Shown in pieces: positions 25,992 to 35,200 of a stretch of 64,000 bases of DNA. Each line of letters starts with the position of its first letter. Within the stretch, counting starts at the first letter, position 1. This stretch comes from Chryseobacterium piperi (lineage in GTDB: Bacteria > Bacteroidota > Bacteroidia > Flavobacteriales > Weeksellaceae): the NCBI RefSeq assembly GCF_002285635.2, contig NZ_CP023049.2, positions 3,410,001 to 3,474,000 of the forward strand, read 5' to 3'. The notes below the pieces were generated by a model. It did no database searches. It saw only the letters and a list, made by a program, of their open reading frames with translations, and had not been told where the DNA came from. The translations under genes and the position numbers were made by a program.

Positions 25992-27974
25992 ATGAATAAT
26001 AGAGTTTTAGAATTATTAAAGAACCCCAAAAACATTCAATCAGAGGATCTTCATCTTTTGAAAGAGGAAATTAATTCTTTTCCCTATATTCAAAATATCA
26101 GAGCCCTGCATTTGTATGGAGTTCATCTTTATGATCAGGAGAATTATCAAAAAGAGCTTTCTACCACTGCGGCCTATACCACCGATAAAAAAATTCTTTA
26201 TCAGCTGATTAATGGGAAAATAGAGGAAAAAGCAAAACCAGAGATCATTGAAACTAAAAATGTAGCGAAGGAAGGAAATGCTTCCAGGTATTTTCCTAAA
26301 AATAATTCATTCCCCATCAGAAGGGATGAGTTGTCTGAAAAGGCACAGGTATCTCAGGAAAACATTTCTGTTGATCTGCAAACTCCTAAAGAAGAAATCA
26401 AACCAGTTTTCGTCAATGGAGAACGGAACAGGATTCTGTTTGAGGGAGAAGAGAATTTCTTAGATGAAAAAGATCACGATATTATTGATATTGAGTCTAC
26501 GGTTGAATCAGGGACTATTGTTACGCAAAGATCAGACGCTGCCAATCCTCTTCAAAAAGAAGATGTTCAGCAGAATGAATTAGCTTCAAAAAGTGAAGAC
26601 GCAGAAGTTAAAATAATGCCGGATACGAACACTGATCTGCCAACTTCTTCCGAAGAAGATCATGTAATAATTGAGGGGGTTGTTAATGAAGATCAGGTTT
26701 CAAGTCAAGAAACGCAAGCAGTTTCAGCTGAAAGAATTATTTCAGAGGATATGCAGCCCACTGTTTTTACTCCTGAGGAAATTATCAATGAGGATAAAAT
26801 TGCAACTGAAGCAGATCAAGAAAAAGTTTCAGATGAGGCTGAATTGAGCTTTCACGGAACAGATTCATTTATGCCTGATGTAAAAATACAATCTAACTCT
26901 ACTGATGAGCTAACGAAAGCTGAAATTTCTCAGCCGGAGTTCAATAAACATGAGGAAGAAATGAGAAGGCTGATTGAAGAAGTAGAGAAAAAGATGAAGG
27001 CGAGTAAGGAATTACCTGTCGAAGAAGAAAGAGCAGAGATTGAAACGGTTAGTCATGATATTAATTTTGCCGAAACTCAGGAATTTAATTTGGATTCCGT
27101 AGCGGTAAAAGAAGAAGATGCCAAAGAGCAAGAAAATAATGTTCCTGAGATAAAAGAAGTTGCTGAAGATGAGGCTGAGAAAATTGAGGAAGAAGTAGAT
27201 AAAGAAAAGGAAGTTCCTGAGGTAGAGCCTTTAGTAGAATCTGCATGGAAGCCAATGAGCTTTGAATCTCATGTTCCGGATTCTTTAATCGATAAAAAGT
27301 CAGAAAAAGTTCTGCAGCCAAAAGAAGAACCTATTAAAGAAGAGGCTTTAGAAGATAAAAATAATCAGACAATAGAAGAGGAGGAGATCTCTAACGTTGT
27401 GGAAACTCAACCTGAAGAGGTTACAAATGTAGAAGAAGCTCAATCTGCACAGCAAGCCGATCAGGCAGAAGAGAAAAATGAAGAAGCCCCTGTATTGAAT
27501 GTTTCTTTCTTTAGTTCTGATATTTCAAGCTGGACAACAGGAAATAAAAAAGAAGAAGAAAATACAGAAGGCAGAGTACCATTAGAAAAGTCGATAGAAA
27601 AAATGGCTGTAGATCTTGCTGATAGTAATATTCCGGGGTTTATCAACACCTGGCAGAGCTGGCTGAAAATCGACCGTACGGAACCGCAGCCTGAAAAACC
27701 TAAAGCAGAAGTCAAAAGCAAAGTCATTGAATCTTTCATTGAAAATAACCCGAAGATAAGTCAGTTGAAAGAAGAAAGCAGTTTTGTGGTTAAAGAAAAA
27801 AACGATGATATTTCGCATTTGATGACAGAGACGCTTGCCAACCTGTACTTTGAGCAAAAGCTATATACAAAAGCTATAAAAGCCTTTGAAATTCTTGCCG
27901 GAAAACATCCTGAGAAAAAAGCTTATTTTGAAGATAAGATTCAGGAAGTGAAAGATATGAGAGGTAAGAATTAA
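25992..27974 (+). CDS. Glu-rich protein with C-terminal TPR-like segment
   Basis: A 660-residue cytoplasmic protein with no signal peptide or membrane segment. Residues 1-75 look folded and helical (LLKEEINSFPYIQNIRALHLY), and the last 55 residues resemble one TPR (LANLYFEQKLYTKAIKAFEIL). The 500 residues between are highly acidic, Glu-rich and low in complexity, so probably disordered. The family is known downstream of lptE in flavobacteria but has no assigned role. It starts 4 bp after lptE. Confidence 0.8.
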   Translation: MNNRVLELLKNPKNIQSEDLHLLKEEINSFPYIQNIRALHLYGVHLYDQENYQKELSTTAAYTTDKKILYQLINGKIEEKAKPEIIETKNVAKEGNASRYFPKNNSFPIRRDELSEKAQVSQENISVDLQTPKEEIKPVFVNGERNRILFEGEENFLDEKDHDIIDIESTVESGTIVTQRSDAANPLQKEDVQQNELASKSEDAEVKIMPDTNTDLPTSSEEDHVIIEGVVNEDQVSSQETQAVSAERIISEDMQPTVFTPEEIINEDKIATEADQEKVSDEAELSFHGTDSFMPDVKIQSNSTDELTKAEISQPEFNKHEEEMRRLIEEVEKKMKASKELPVEEERAEIETVSHDINFAETQEFNLDSVAVKEEDAKEQENNVPEIKEVAEDEAEKIEEEVDKEKEVPEVEPLVESAWKPMSFESHVPDSLIDKKSEKVLQPKEEPIKEEALEDKNNQTIEEEEISNVVETQPEEVTNVEEAQSAQQADQAEEKNEEAPVLNVSFFSSDISSWTTGNKKEEENTEGRVPLEKSIEKMAVDLADSNIPGFINTWQSWLKIDRTEPQPEKPKAEVKSKVIESFIENNPKISQLKEESSFVVKEKNDDISHLMTETLANLYFEQKLYTKAIKAFEILAGKHPEKKAYFEDKIQEVKDMRGKN

Positions 27975-28070
27975 GTAGGCAACAAAGGTTAATTACAGAG
28001 AATCGGAAATATCTGTACTTGATTTTCTTTCCTTTATCATACATAAACAGTACGTTCTCATAAAAGATAT

Positions 28071-28103
28071 AAAAAAGATTGAATCCTGAATTCAATCTTT
28101 TTT
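28071..28103. terminator. Bidirectional terminator
   Basis: Stem AAAAAAGATTGAAT / ATTCAATCTTTTTT with a short loop, between the convergent Glu-rich protein and DUF4126 genes. Confidence 0.85.
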
Positions 28104-28213
28104 TATTTTTCAAGAGTTGAGTAAGGTGGCTAAATAACCATTATTAGTTAAATATCAGATAAAATCCCACAGATCCCAAAAACGGATAAGGTTTGTATTG
28201 TGTTCAGAAATAT

Positions 28214-28816
28214 TTATTCAGCTACCTTTTTATTTCTTTTCAAGCTTCGTAAGGCTTTCCGGCCTAATACCACAACTAGGATTACCAGAATAATAGCAAT
28301 AATTGCAGCAATTACTGGTACTGCCATAGCTAGTATAGACATAATTCCGGCTCCGGCTGTTTCTGTGGTTCCAACAATAGAATTTCCGAGCCCTCCTGTC
28401 GTTGCCGTTGACGCTGCTCTGATTCCGGCAAATCCTGAACTGATGGTGGCGGCTGTTCCGCCACCTGCAATGAGCGCCAGTGCCCACTGGGGGAATGTCC
28501 CAAAATCTGCAAATTGACTTGCAAATAATATAGTACCGGCTGCGGTGGCCATAGGTACAGAAATCGTATCGAGCAAGTGATCAATGAATGGAATATAATA
28601 GGCTAAAATTTCTACAATAGTTGCAATTCCTGTTGTGATAAGAGTTGGAAGCCCGGCGAGCCATTCAAATTGTTCGCTCATGGGAATCCAGTGAAAATAA
28701 GATGCAAGACTTACCGCAAACATGGGAAGAAATACTCTAAAACCCGTTGCAGCAGAAAGGCCAATGCCTATAAATGCACTCAGGATATAAGGGAAATAGG
28801 GAATATTGTCTAACAT
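28214..28816 (-). CDS. DUF4126 membrane protein
   Basis: A 200-residue membrane protein. The frame opens at a TTG (28828), but ATG 28816 gives MLDNIPYFPYIL and is preferred. It has Gly/Ala-rich helices (LSAFIGIGLSAATGFRVF, AGTILFASQFADFGTFPQW), a Gly-rich middle with repeated small residues (GGGTAATISSGFAGIRAAS), and a basic C-terminal tail (RKALRSLKRNKK). This matches DUF4126, of unknown function. It has no operon partner. Confidence 0.82.
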   Translation of the reverse strand: MLDNIPYFPYILSAFIGIGLSAATGFRVFLPMFAVSLASYFHWIPMSEQFEWLAGLPTLITTGIATIVEILAYYIPFIDHLLDTISVPMATAAGTILFASQFADFGTFPQWALALIAGGGTAATISSGFAGIRAASTATTGGLGNSIVGTTETAGAGIMSILAMAVPVIAAIIAIILVILVVVLGRKALRSLKRNKKVAE

Positions 28817-28949
28817 ATTAATTTTCAAATTGGTTGTGTTCCCTAAAAATACGAAAAGTATCTGAAGATTTTATGAAAACTTAAATTCAAAGGATTTTAG
28901 GTACATATATGTCAGATATTGATCTATTGTTACATTAAAAAAAGTGTTT

Positions 28950-29321
28950 TTATTTTTTCTGGGATTGGCAAAGCCTTATAAACTGAACCTCTACATCCTG
29001 GAATTTCTGTGGCATTTCAGGAGATACCCAAAAAAGCATAGCCAATGTTTTTTCTCCAAAAGATTCTTTGTAGAGATCTTTATGCAGACGGTAACATTCT
29101 CTTAATAATCTTTTTACTCTGTTTCTATGAACCGCTTTTTTAAAATATCTTTTGGAAACAGAAACCCCAAACTTAGAGCTTTCTATCGGTAAGGAAGGTT
29201 TATCTTTAAGAAGAATAATTCTCAGATTTTCACACGTTCTCCATTTGCCTTTTTCGAAAAGTAATGCAATTTCATTCGTTTTTTTAAGTTTTTCCTCTTT
29301 AGGATATTTGAAGTTCTGCAT
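28950..29321 (-). CDS. rnpA: Ribonuclease P protein component
   Basis: A 123-residue basic protein that helps RNase P RNA cut the 5' leader off pre-tRNAs. It shows the RNR signature (KKAVHRNRVKRLLRECYR) and the FGVSVSKR substrate-contact segment. Its start codon overlaps the stop of tcdA (TAATG), so translation is coupled. Unusually for bacteria in general, rpmH and yidC are not beside it here. Confidence 0.95.
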   Translation of the reverse strand: MQNFKYPKEEKLKKTNEIALLFEKGKWRTCENLRIILLKDKPSLPIESSKFGVSVSKRYFKKAVHRNRVKRLLRECYRLHKDLYKESFGEKTLAMLFWVSPEMPQKFQDVEVQFIRLCQSQKK

Positions 29322-30046
29322 TAATCTTTTTTTACTAAATGGTTGATCACTTCAGCCGCTGCATAGAGGCCAAAAATGGCAGGGATATAGCTGATCGTAC
29401 CATAGAATGATCTTTTATAGTTTGTTCCGTCTGTTAATTTTAAACTTTCTTCATTTTGAAGTTCATTTGAAAATACACATCTGATTCCTTTATTGATTTT
29501 TTCTCTTTTCAATCTTTTTCTTACCTGTTTGGCTAAAAAGCAATTCTGAGTTTTACTGATATCTCTTACCAATACTTTGCTGGGATCTGTTTTTCCGCCG
29601 GCACCCATTGAACTGACGATTTTTATTTTTCTTTTTCGTGCAGCCTTCATTAAACATAATTTGGGAGTTACGCTGTCTATACAGTCCAGAACGTAATCAA
29701 ACTTTCCGGAATCCAGAACTTCATCCATTCTCTCCGGATTTAAAAACTCATTGATTTTAATGAGATTCAGATTAGGGTTAATATCTAAAAGCCTGTCCGC
29801 AACAACTTCTACTTTATGTTTCCCAACCGTAGAATGTAATGCAGGTAATTGTCTGTTGATATTGGTGATGTCTACTGTGTCTCCATCTACAATCGTCATA
29901 GTGCCGACTCCTGCCCTTGCCAGAAACTCAGCAGCAAAAGAACCAACACCTCCTAAACCTACAACAAGAACCGTTGATTGATTCAACTTTTCTAATCCAT
30001 CTTCCTTAATAAGAAGCTCTGTTCTCTCCAGCCAGTTTTTATCCAT
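29321..30046 (-). CDS. tcdA: tRNA threonylcarbamoyladenosine dehydratase
   Basis: A 241-residue E1-like enzyme that cyclises t6A37 of tRNA to ct6A using ATP. The Rossmann-type nucleotide site is VLVVGLGGVGSFAAEFLARAG (about residues 26-46), followed by the E1 signature DxDTVDITNINRQ and a C-terminal NCFLAKQVRKRLK. It overlaps tatD at its start and rnpA at its end, forming a three-gene nucleic-acid-processing operon. Confidence 0.92.
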   Translation of the reverse strand: MDKNWLERTELLIKEDGLEKLNQSTVLVVGLGGVGSFAAEFLARAGVGTMTIVDGDTVDITNINRQLPALHSTVGKHKVEVVADRLLDINPNLNLIKINEFLNPERMDEVLDSGKFDYVLDCIDSVTPKLCLMKAARKRKIKIVSSMGAGGKTDPSKVLVRDISKTQNCFLAKQVRKRLKREKINKGIRCVFSNELQNEESLKLTDGTNYKRSFYGTISYIPAIFGLYAAAEVINHLVKKD

Positions 30047-30665
30047 TTTGTATCGTCTCTAAATTTTCTAAAATTTGTTCATTAAGTTTTTCCAAAGAGA
30101 TACCCTTTATTTCTGAAACTTTCTGATATAATTCTTGGATATTAAAATCATCATTATCAGTTTCTAAAAAGAGCTTATCTAAAGGAACTATTTTCAAAGT
30201 ATTCTGCAAAGATAAATTATACAAAACAGGTTTTCCAAAACTCAAATAAAAATTATTTTTGAGAAGGTCTTCTGCAATACTTTGTTTTTTATTGAAACCA
30301 TGAATAACCATCGCATATTTTGCTTTTTTTCTGAATGAAATAACTTCATAAAATTTTCTTACACAATGGATTGTTAAAGGTTTCCCTACTTCATTTGAAA
30401 TGTGGATTTGTTGTAAAAAAACAGCTTCCTGAATTTTTATATCTACCGGTACAAGGCCGTCAAGTCCACATTCTCCAATGGCAAAACAGTTTTTACCGAT
30501 TGATGAATTTAGCCAGTGTACCTGTTTTTCAATGGCATTGATATCGATGTCTTTGGGGTGAATTCCTACCGAATATGGAAATTCAGGCAAAGTTTCTTCC
30601 ATATCTACATTATAGATACCATAAGTGATATTTTTTTTATGATGGTGAAAATCAAAAAATTCCAT
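30039..30665 (-). CDS. TatD-family hydrolase
   Basis: A 208-residue metal-dependent hydrolase of the TatD family, a TIM-barrel nuclease group. Metal ligands are visible: the N-terminal DFHHH, GIHPKDI, GECGLDG, TIHC and, near the end, LETDNDD. It is shorter than typical TatD (about 260), lacking part of the mid-barrel, but all metal sites remain. ATG 30665 is preferred over a TTG six bases upstream. It is first in the operon with tcdA and rnpA. Confidence 0.87.
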   Translation of the reverse strand: MEFFDFHHHKKNITYGIYNVDMEETLPEFPYSVGIHPKDIDINAIEKQVHWLNSSIGKNCFAIGECGLDGLVPVDIKIQEAVFLQQIHISNEVGKPLTIHCVRKFYEVISFRKKAKYAMVIHGFNKKQSIAEDLLKNNFYLSFGKPVLYNLSLQNTLKIVPLDKLFLETDNDDFNIQELYQKVSEIKGISLEKLNEQILENLETIQNG

Positions 30666-30762
30666 GCTCAAAAATACTATTATTTAGAATTAATTTGAAA
30701 TTCTTAAACAATCGTTTATAATTGTGTTAAATATTTCTTAACTTTACTCAAAGTGACACTTT

Positions 30763-31392
30763 ATGAAAAAAAAATTTACGGAAAAGCAGATCCATATTCT
30801 GGATATCGCTGAGGAGCTAATTGCAAAGAAAGGATATGAAGGAACATCAGTAAGGGATATTTGTTCTAAAGCAAATATCAATGTAGCAATGATCTCTTAT
30901 TATTTTGGTTCCAAAGAAAAAATGATGTCTTATCTCTATCAGTATAGAGTTCTGAAAACCAGAGAGAACTTTTCTGAGTTTGCCGATACAATTAAAGACG
31001 GAAAACCTGAAATGCAAATGAAAGAGATCATTAAATATATTGTATCTCAGTTATTCAAATACAATTATTTTCATGGATTTGTTACCCAGGAGCTGCGGCA
31101 TACAGAAAACTTAAAAGATGAACTTCTTGATTTTTACCAGCTATTTGTGAAAAAATTGGATGAGGTGATTAAAAAAGGAGTTGCATCCGGCGTTTTTACC
31201 TTTACTCCCAAGCCGGAAGATGTGCTTACCACCATCATTGGTTCCACGTTATTTGTGATTCGCAATAAAAACTTCTATGAATTGTATGTACCCAGTAAAA
31301 ACGAAGAAGCTTATGCAAAAGAAGCCGAAAAAAAGGTAAGAATGAATCTCTTACTCAGTGTTTTTGCAATTCTTGGATACGCAGCTGACTAA
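30763..31392 (+). CDS. TetR/AcrR-family transcriptional regulator
   Basis: A 209-residue repressor-type regulator. The N-terminal helix-turn-helix (GTSVRDICSKANINVAMISYYF, residues about 27-48, shortened here) is textbook TetR, and the remaining helices form a ligand pocket whose effector cannot be predicted. It is divergent from the tatD operon across a 97-bp gap and lies just before bamD. Target genes are not evident; no palindromic operator was recognised in the gap. Confidence 0.92.
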   Translation: MKKKFTEKQIHILDIAEELIAKKGYEGTSVRDICSKANINVAMISYYFGSKEKMMSYLYQYRVLKTRENFSEFADTIKDGKPEMQMKEIIKYIVSQLFKYNYFHGFVTQELRHTENLKDELLDFYQLFVKKLDEVIKKGVASGVFTFTPKPEDVLTTIIGSTLFVIRNKNFYELYVPSKNEEAYAKEAEKKVRMNLLLSVFAILGYAAD

Positions 31393-31439
31393 AATTACGT
31401 TAAATAATCATAAAAAAAAATCTATTGACAAAAAAGTTA

Positions 31440-31447
31440 TATTTTTG
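31440..31447 (+). promoter_or_regulatory. -7 box of bamD
   Basis: TATTTTTG, 44 bp upstream of the bamD start. A TTGACA lies only 12-13 nt upstream, too near for the usual flavobacterial spacing. Confidence 0.5.
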
Positions 31448-31491
31448 CAAATTAATAGATGGGTTAAAACCCGGAACTGTTGAATTTTTTT

Positions 31492-32487
31492 ATGAAAAAA
31501 TATATTTTAGGTCTTTTTGCCATAGCTGTAGTTTCATCATGTGTAAGTCAGCAAGAAAAAGCATTGAAAAGTGCTGATAAAGCTTTCATCTTAAAAGCAG
31601 CTAATGATAATTTCGCTAAAAAGAAATGGAAAAATGCTTTAGCTCTTTACGACAGGCTTGCTAACCTTGTTGCCGGAACAGATGACTTTCCAAATGTTGG
31701 GTTCAATACAGCATATGCCAATTATTATGATAAAAATTATAAATTGGCTGGGCATCAGTTTAAAAACTTTGCGGTAAGTTTCCCAAAAGATCCTAGAGCT
31801 GAAGAAGCTGCTTATATGTCTGCTTTGTGTTACTATGAAGGATCTATGGATTATAACTTGGATCAATCAAGTACAGAGCTGGCAATTAATGAATTGCAGG
31901 ACTTTTTAAATACTTATCCAAACTCTGAAAGATCTAAGAATATCAATCAGTTAATCGATGAATTGTCTTACAAGTTAGAATTTAAATCTTACGAAAACGC
32001 AAGACAATATTTTAAAATGGGAGATTATAAATCTGCTAACGTTGCATTGGATAATGTATTAGAAGATTTTCCAAGTACCAAGCTTCGTCCGAAGATTTAT
32101 GATTATATCATGAAGTCCCGTTATTTGCTTGCACAAAATTCGGTTTATGATCTTAAAGAGGAGCGTATCGAAAGTGCACTGGCGTTTACAAGACAGGTAG
32201 AAAAAGAGCTTCCTAATACAGAATATTCTAAAACAGCTTTAGACTATAGAGAAAAACTGGATAAAGAAAAACAAAATTTTGCGGTCGTTAAAAAGCAGAC
32301 TGAAGCAAGAATGGCTACTCTGACTGCAAGACAAAAGAAGGTAGCAGACAAGCTTGCAGAAAAGAACAAGACAGAACAGCAGATGAAAGAGCAGGTTGTT
32401 GTTGAGAAGAAAGCTAAGCAGATGCAGAGAGATAGTGCTGCGTTACAGACCCCTCCTCCTGCTGCCACTTTCAGAATTCAAAGATAA
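31492..32487 (+). CDS. bamD: Outer-membrane protein assembly factor BamD
   Basis: A 331-residue outer-membrane lipoprotein of the BAM complex, which folds beta-barrels. ATG 31492 gives MKKYILGLFAIAVVSSC with lipobox Cys; the TTG at 31480 is rejected. TPR-like helices are visible (FAKKKWKNALALYDRLA, AYANYYDKNYKLAGHQFKNF). The C-terminus is longer than in proteobacteria and is Lys/Gln-rich coiled coil. It leads a conserved flavobacterial run bamD-rpoZ-coaBC-DUF4835-recN. Confidence 0.92.
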   Translation: MKKYILGLFAIAVVSSCVSQQEKALKSADKAFILKAANDNFAKKKWKNALALYDRLANLVAGTDDFPNVGFNTAYANYYDKNYKLAGHQFKNFAVSFPKDPRAEEAAYMSALCYYEGSMDYNLDQSSTELAINELQDFLNTYPNSERSKNINQLIDELSYKLEFKSYENARQYFKMGDYKSANVALDNVLEDFPSTKLRPKIYDYIMKSRYLLAQNSVYDLKEERIESALAFTRQVEKELPNTEYSKTALDYREKLDKEKQNFAVVKKQTEARMATLTARQKKVADKLAEKNKTEQQMKEQVVVEKKAKQMQRDSAALQTPPPAATFRIQR

Positions 32488-32529
32488 TTCGTAAATTTGC
32501 CATCTTATTAATAAAATAATTTTCTCAAA

Positions 32530-32853
32530 ATGAGTGTAAAAGATACAAAAGCAGAAGTAAATACTATTACTTACGATAAAGATAAGATTGAAGATAAAGT
32601 AGGTTCAATCTATGAAGCTATTGTTATCATGGGAAAGAGAGCAGAGCAGATTAATGCAGAAATTCGTACAGAACTGCATAATAAATTAGATGAATTTGCT
32701 GTTCACAATTCTACATTGGAAGAGGTTTTCGAAAACAGAGAGCAGATAGAAATCTCTAAACATTACGAAAAACTTCCAAAACCAACTTCTATTGCTATTG
32801 AAGAATGGTTGAACGAAGACGTTTACTTCAGAAAGACTGAAGAAAGAAAATAA
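32530..32853 (+). CDS. rpoZ: RNA polymerase omega subunit (Bacteroidota type)
   Basis: A 107-residue small soluble protein. The core SIYEAIVIMGKRAEQINAEIR fits the omega/Rpb6 helix that wraps the beta-prime C-terminus. Position between bamD and coaBC supports the call, as in other flavobacteria. A TAAATTTG box at 32492-32499 could give it its own start, and a terminator follows at 32877. Confidence 0.85.
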   Translation: MSVKDTKAEVNTITYDKDKIEDKVGSIYEAIVIMGKRAEQINAEIRTELHNKLDEFAVHNSTLEEVFENREQIEISKHYEKLPKPTSIAIEEWLNEDVYFRKTEERK

Positions 32854-32876
32854 ATCATTTGTATTTTTTATAAATG

Positions 32877-32911
32877 AAGGTCATAAAGGAGTAATTTCTT
32901 TATGACCTTTT
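32877..32911 (+). terminator. rpoZ terminator
   Basis: Stem AAGGTCATAAAG / CTTTATGACCTT with a 9-nt loop and T-run; it splits the run between rpoZ and coaBC. Confidence 0.85.
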
Positions 32912-32974
32912 GCTGTTTGTAAACCTGTTGTGGGAAAAAATAAGTAATTTAGTGTTTTAAAAAATTAAAACTAA

Positions 32975-34180
32975 ATGAGTGTTTCCGGAAAAAAGATTCT
33001 TATTGCCGTTTCTGGAGGAATTGCTGCTTACAAAATTCATTTTTTGATAAGAGATTTTATAAAAAAAGGTGCAGAAGTACAGGTAGTTATGACTCCTGAT
33101 GCTGAGCACTTTGTTACGAAGCTGAGTCTTTCTACACTGTCTAAGAAACCTGTCTATACTGATTTCTATAATGAAAATGGAAGTTGGAACAGTCATGTAG
33201 AATTAGGACTATGGGCAGACGCGATGGTTGTTGCTCCTTGTACAGCAAATACTTTAGCTAAAATGACTCACGGGATGTGTGATAACTTGGTATTAGCGAC
33301 ATATATGTCTGCGAAATGCCCTGTTTTCATTGCGCCTGCAATGGATCTGGATATGTATGATCATCCTACAACCAGACAGAATTTAGATCTTGCTGAAGAT
33401 TTCGGGCATATTATTATTCCTGCAGAAAGTGGAGAGCTTGCCAGTGGTTTGATTGGACAAGGAAGAATGGCAGAACCGGAAACAATTTCTAAAACTGTTG
33501 AAGATTTTTTTGACAACCAAGGACAGAAAAATACATTGGTAGGTAAAACCGTTTTAATTACTGCAGGCCCTACGTATGAGGCCATTGACCCCGTTCGGTT
33601 TATCGGTAATCATTCTTCCGGTAAAATGGGCTTTTCACTTGCTGAAGAAGCTGCTAAAAGAGGAGCGAGAGTTATTCTTGTTTCCGGACCAAGTGCTCAG
33701 ATCGCTCATCATAAAAACATTGAATTACATCAAGTTACCTCTGCAAAAGAGATGCTGGATAAAGTATTTGAATTTTATGAAAATACGGATGTAGCAATTG
33801 CAAGTGCAGCTGTAGCAGATTATGCACCCATGGAGATAGCCAAAGAGAAAATCAAAAAGAATGATGAAAATCTGACTATTGAACTGGTTAAAAATCCTGA
33901 TATTCTTAAAACGATGGGGGAGCAAAAGACCCATCAGTTTTTAGTAGGCTTCGCTTTAGAAACCCAGAATGAAGAAGAGAATGCCAAAGGAAAGCTGCAA
34001 AAGAAAAATCTGGATATGATTGTGCTGAATTCACTTCGTGATGCCGGGGCTGGATTTAAAAATGACACCAATAAAATCAGGATATTCACCAAAACCGAAA
34101 GGAAAGAATTTGAATTAAAGTCTAAAGATGATGTTGCCAAAGATATTCTGAACTTTGTAGAACATCAGCTTTTGAAATAA
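32975..34180 (+). CDS. coaBC: Bifunctional phosphopantothenoylcysteine decarboxylase/synthetase
   Basis: A 401-residue fusion enzyme making 4'-phosphopantetheine in coenzyme A synthesis. The N-terminal half is the FMN decarboxylase CoaC (GGIAAYK, SHVELGLWADAMVVAPCTANT, PAMDLDMYDHPT); the C-terminal half is the CTP-dependent synthetase CoaB (VLITAGPTYEAIDPVRFIGN, HSSGKMG, AVADY, KNPDIL). Both halves look complete. It is followed by DUF4835 and recN. Confidence 0.96.
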   Translation: MSVSGKKILIAVSGGIAAYKIHFLIRDFIKKGAEVQVVMTPDAEHFVTKLSLSTLSKKPVYTDFYNENGSWNSHVELGLWADAMVVAPCTANTLAKMTHGMCDNLVLATYMSAKCPVFIAPAMDLDMYDHPTTRQNLDLAEDFGHIIIPAESGELASGLIGQGRMAEPETISKTVEDFFDNQGQKNTLVGKTVLITAGPTYEAIDPVRFIGNHSSGKMGFSLAEEAAKRGARVILVSGPSAQIAHHKNIELHQVTSAKEMLDKVFEFYENTDVAIASAAVADYAPMEIAKEKIKKNDENLTIELVKNPDILKTMGEQKTHQFLVGFALETQNEEENAKGKLQKKNLDMIVLNSLRDAGAGFKNDTNKIRIFTKTERKEFELKSKDDVAKDILNFVEHQLLK

Positions 34181-34216
34181 TTTTAATAAATTTCCGTTCT
34201 CAATTTTTAATAGATA

Positions 34217-35125
34217 ATGAAAAAAATCATAAGTTTACTTTTAGTACTTTTCTTATATAACATTAGTCTTTCTCAGGAATTGCTGGCTACTGTTCAGGTG
34301 AATGCTCAACAGCTAGGAGGAAGTAACCAGCAGGCTTATAAAGCATTGGAAAAAAGTCTCCGGGATTTTATTAACAATACGAGCTGGACAGGAAAGAAAT
34401 TACAAAATTTTGAAAAGATAAAATCTAATTTTGCTATTGTCCTTTCATCCAGAGATGGAAACAGGTACGCAGGTAATATTGTGGTTCAGGCAGTTCGTCC
34501 GGTATATGGTTCAACCTATGAGTCTCCCTTGATCAATATTCAGGATACCAAATTTGCTTTTGAATATGTTGAGAATGAGAATCTTATTTTTAATGAAAGA
34601 CAGTTTTCCGGAAAAAACTTAATTGATGTGATTAGCTTCTATGTCTACCTTATTTTAGGATATGATGCAGACAGTTTCCAGTCTATGGGTGGATCACAAT
34701 GGTTTGCTAAAGCACAACAGATTGCTCAGAATGCTCAGAACAGAGGATATGAAGGCTGGGCCCAAATTGGAAATGAAGGACCAAGAACCAGAGGAGCATT
34801 AATTACTCAATTATCAAGTCCTAACATCAGCCAGCTACGTTCTATATTTTATACCTATCACAGAGCAGGGCTGGATAACCTCTTTAACCAGGATCAGACT
34901 CAGGCTAAGAAGGTAATTTTTGATGCATTAATGCAGCTAAGGACCTATGAAAATAGTTTTCAGCAGAATTATGCATGTAATCTTTTTATCGAGGCAAAGA
35001 ACGATGAAATTTTTAATATTTTCAATTCCAATAATAATGGAGGTCTTGTGCTGAATGATCTCAAACAGCTCATGATGGCCTTTGCTCCAAAGTATAATGA
35101 GACGAAGTGGAATAAGTGGAAATAA
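34217..35125 (+). CDS. DUF4835 secreted protein
   Basis: A 302-residue exported protein. After a signal peptide (MKKIISLLLVLFLYNISLSQ) comes an all-domain match by eye to DUF4835 (ATVQVNAQQLGGSNQQAYKA, LREFI-like FINNTSWTGKKL). The family is confined to Bacteroidota and lies between coaBC and recN in most of them. Its function is unknown; conservation next to envelope and DNA-repair genes gives no clear hint. Confidence 0.88.
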   Translation: MKKIISLLLVLFLYNISLSQELLATVQVNAQQLGGSNQQAYKALEKSLRDFINNTSWTGKKLQNFEKIKSNFAIVLSSRDGNRYAGNIVVQAVRPVYGSTYESPLINIQDTKFAFEYVENENLIFNERQFSGKNLIDVISFYVYLILGYDADSFQSMGGSQWFAKAQQIAQNAQNRGYEGWAQIGNEGPRTRGALITQLSSPNISQLRSIFYTYHRAGLDNLFNQDQTQAKKVIFDALMQLRTYENSFQQNYACNLFIEAKNDEIFNIFNSNNNGGLVLNDLKQLMMAFAPKYNETKWNKWK

Positions 35126-35146
35126 ATCGTTAAGCACATTAATGTC

Positions 35147-35177
35147 TTGAATTCTGAATTCTAAAATTTTATATTTG
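35147..35177 (+). promoter_or_regulatory. recN promoter
   Basis: TTG, 20 nt, TATATTTG: a full flavobacterial promoter 23 bp upstream of recN, so recN has its own start despite the collinear neighbours. Confidence 0.75.
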
Positions 35178-35200
35178 CAGGAATAATCAGCCGGAAATTT

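Noticed and set aside
27085..27857. Antisense frames in the Glu-rich gene
   Set aside because: They arise from the lack of stops opposite GAA/GAG-rich codons and carry only low-complexity Leu/Phe/Ser runs.
28200..28584. Overlapping frames inside the DUF4126 gene
   Set aside because: They are shadows of Gly/Ala-rich codons in the real gene and have no start or domain support.
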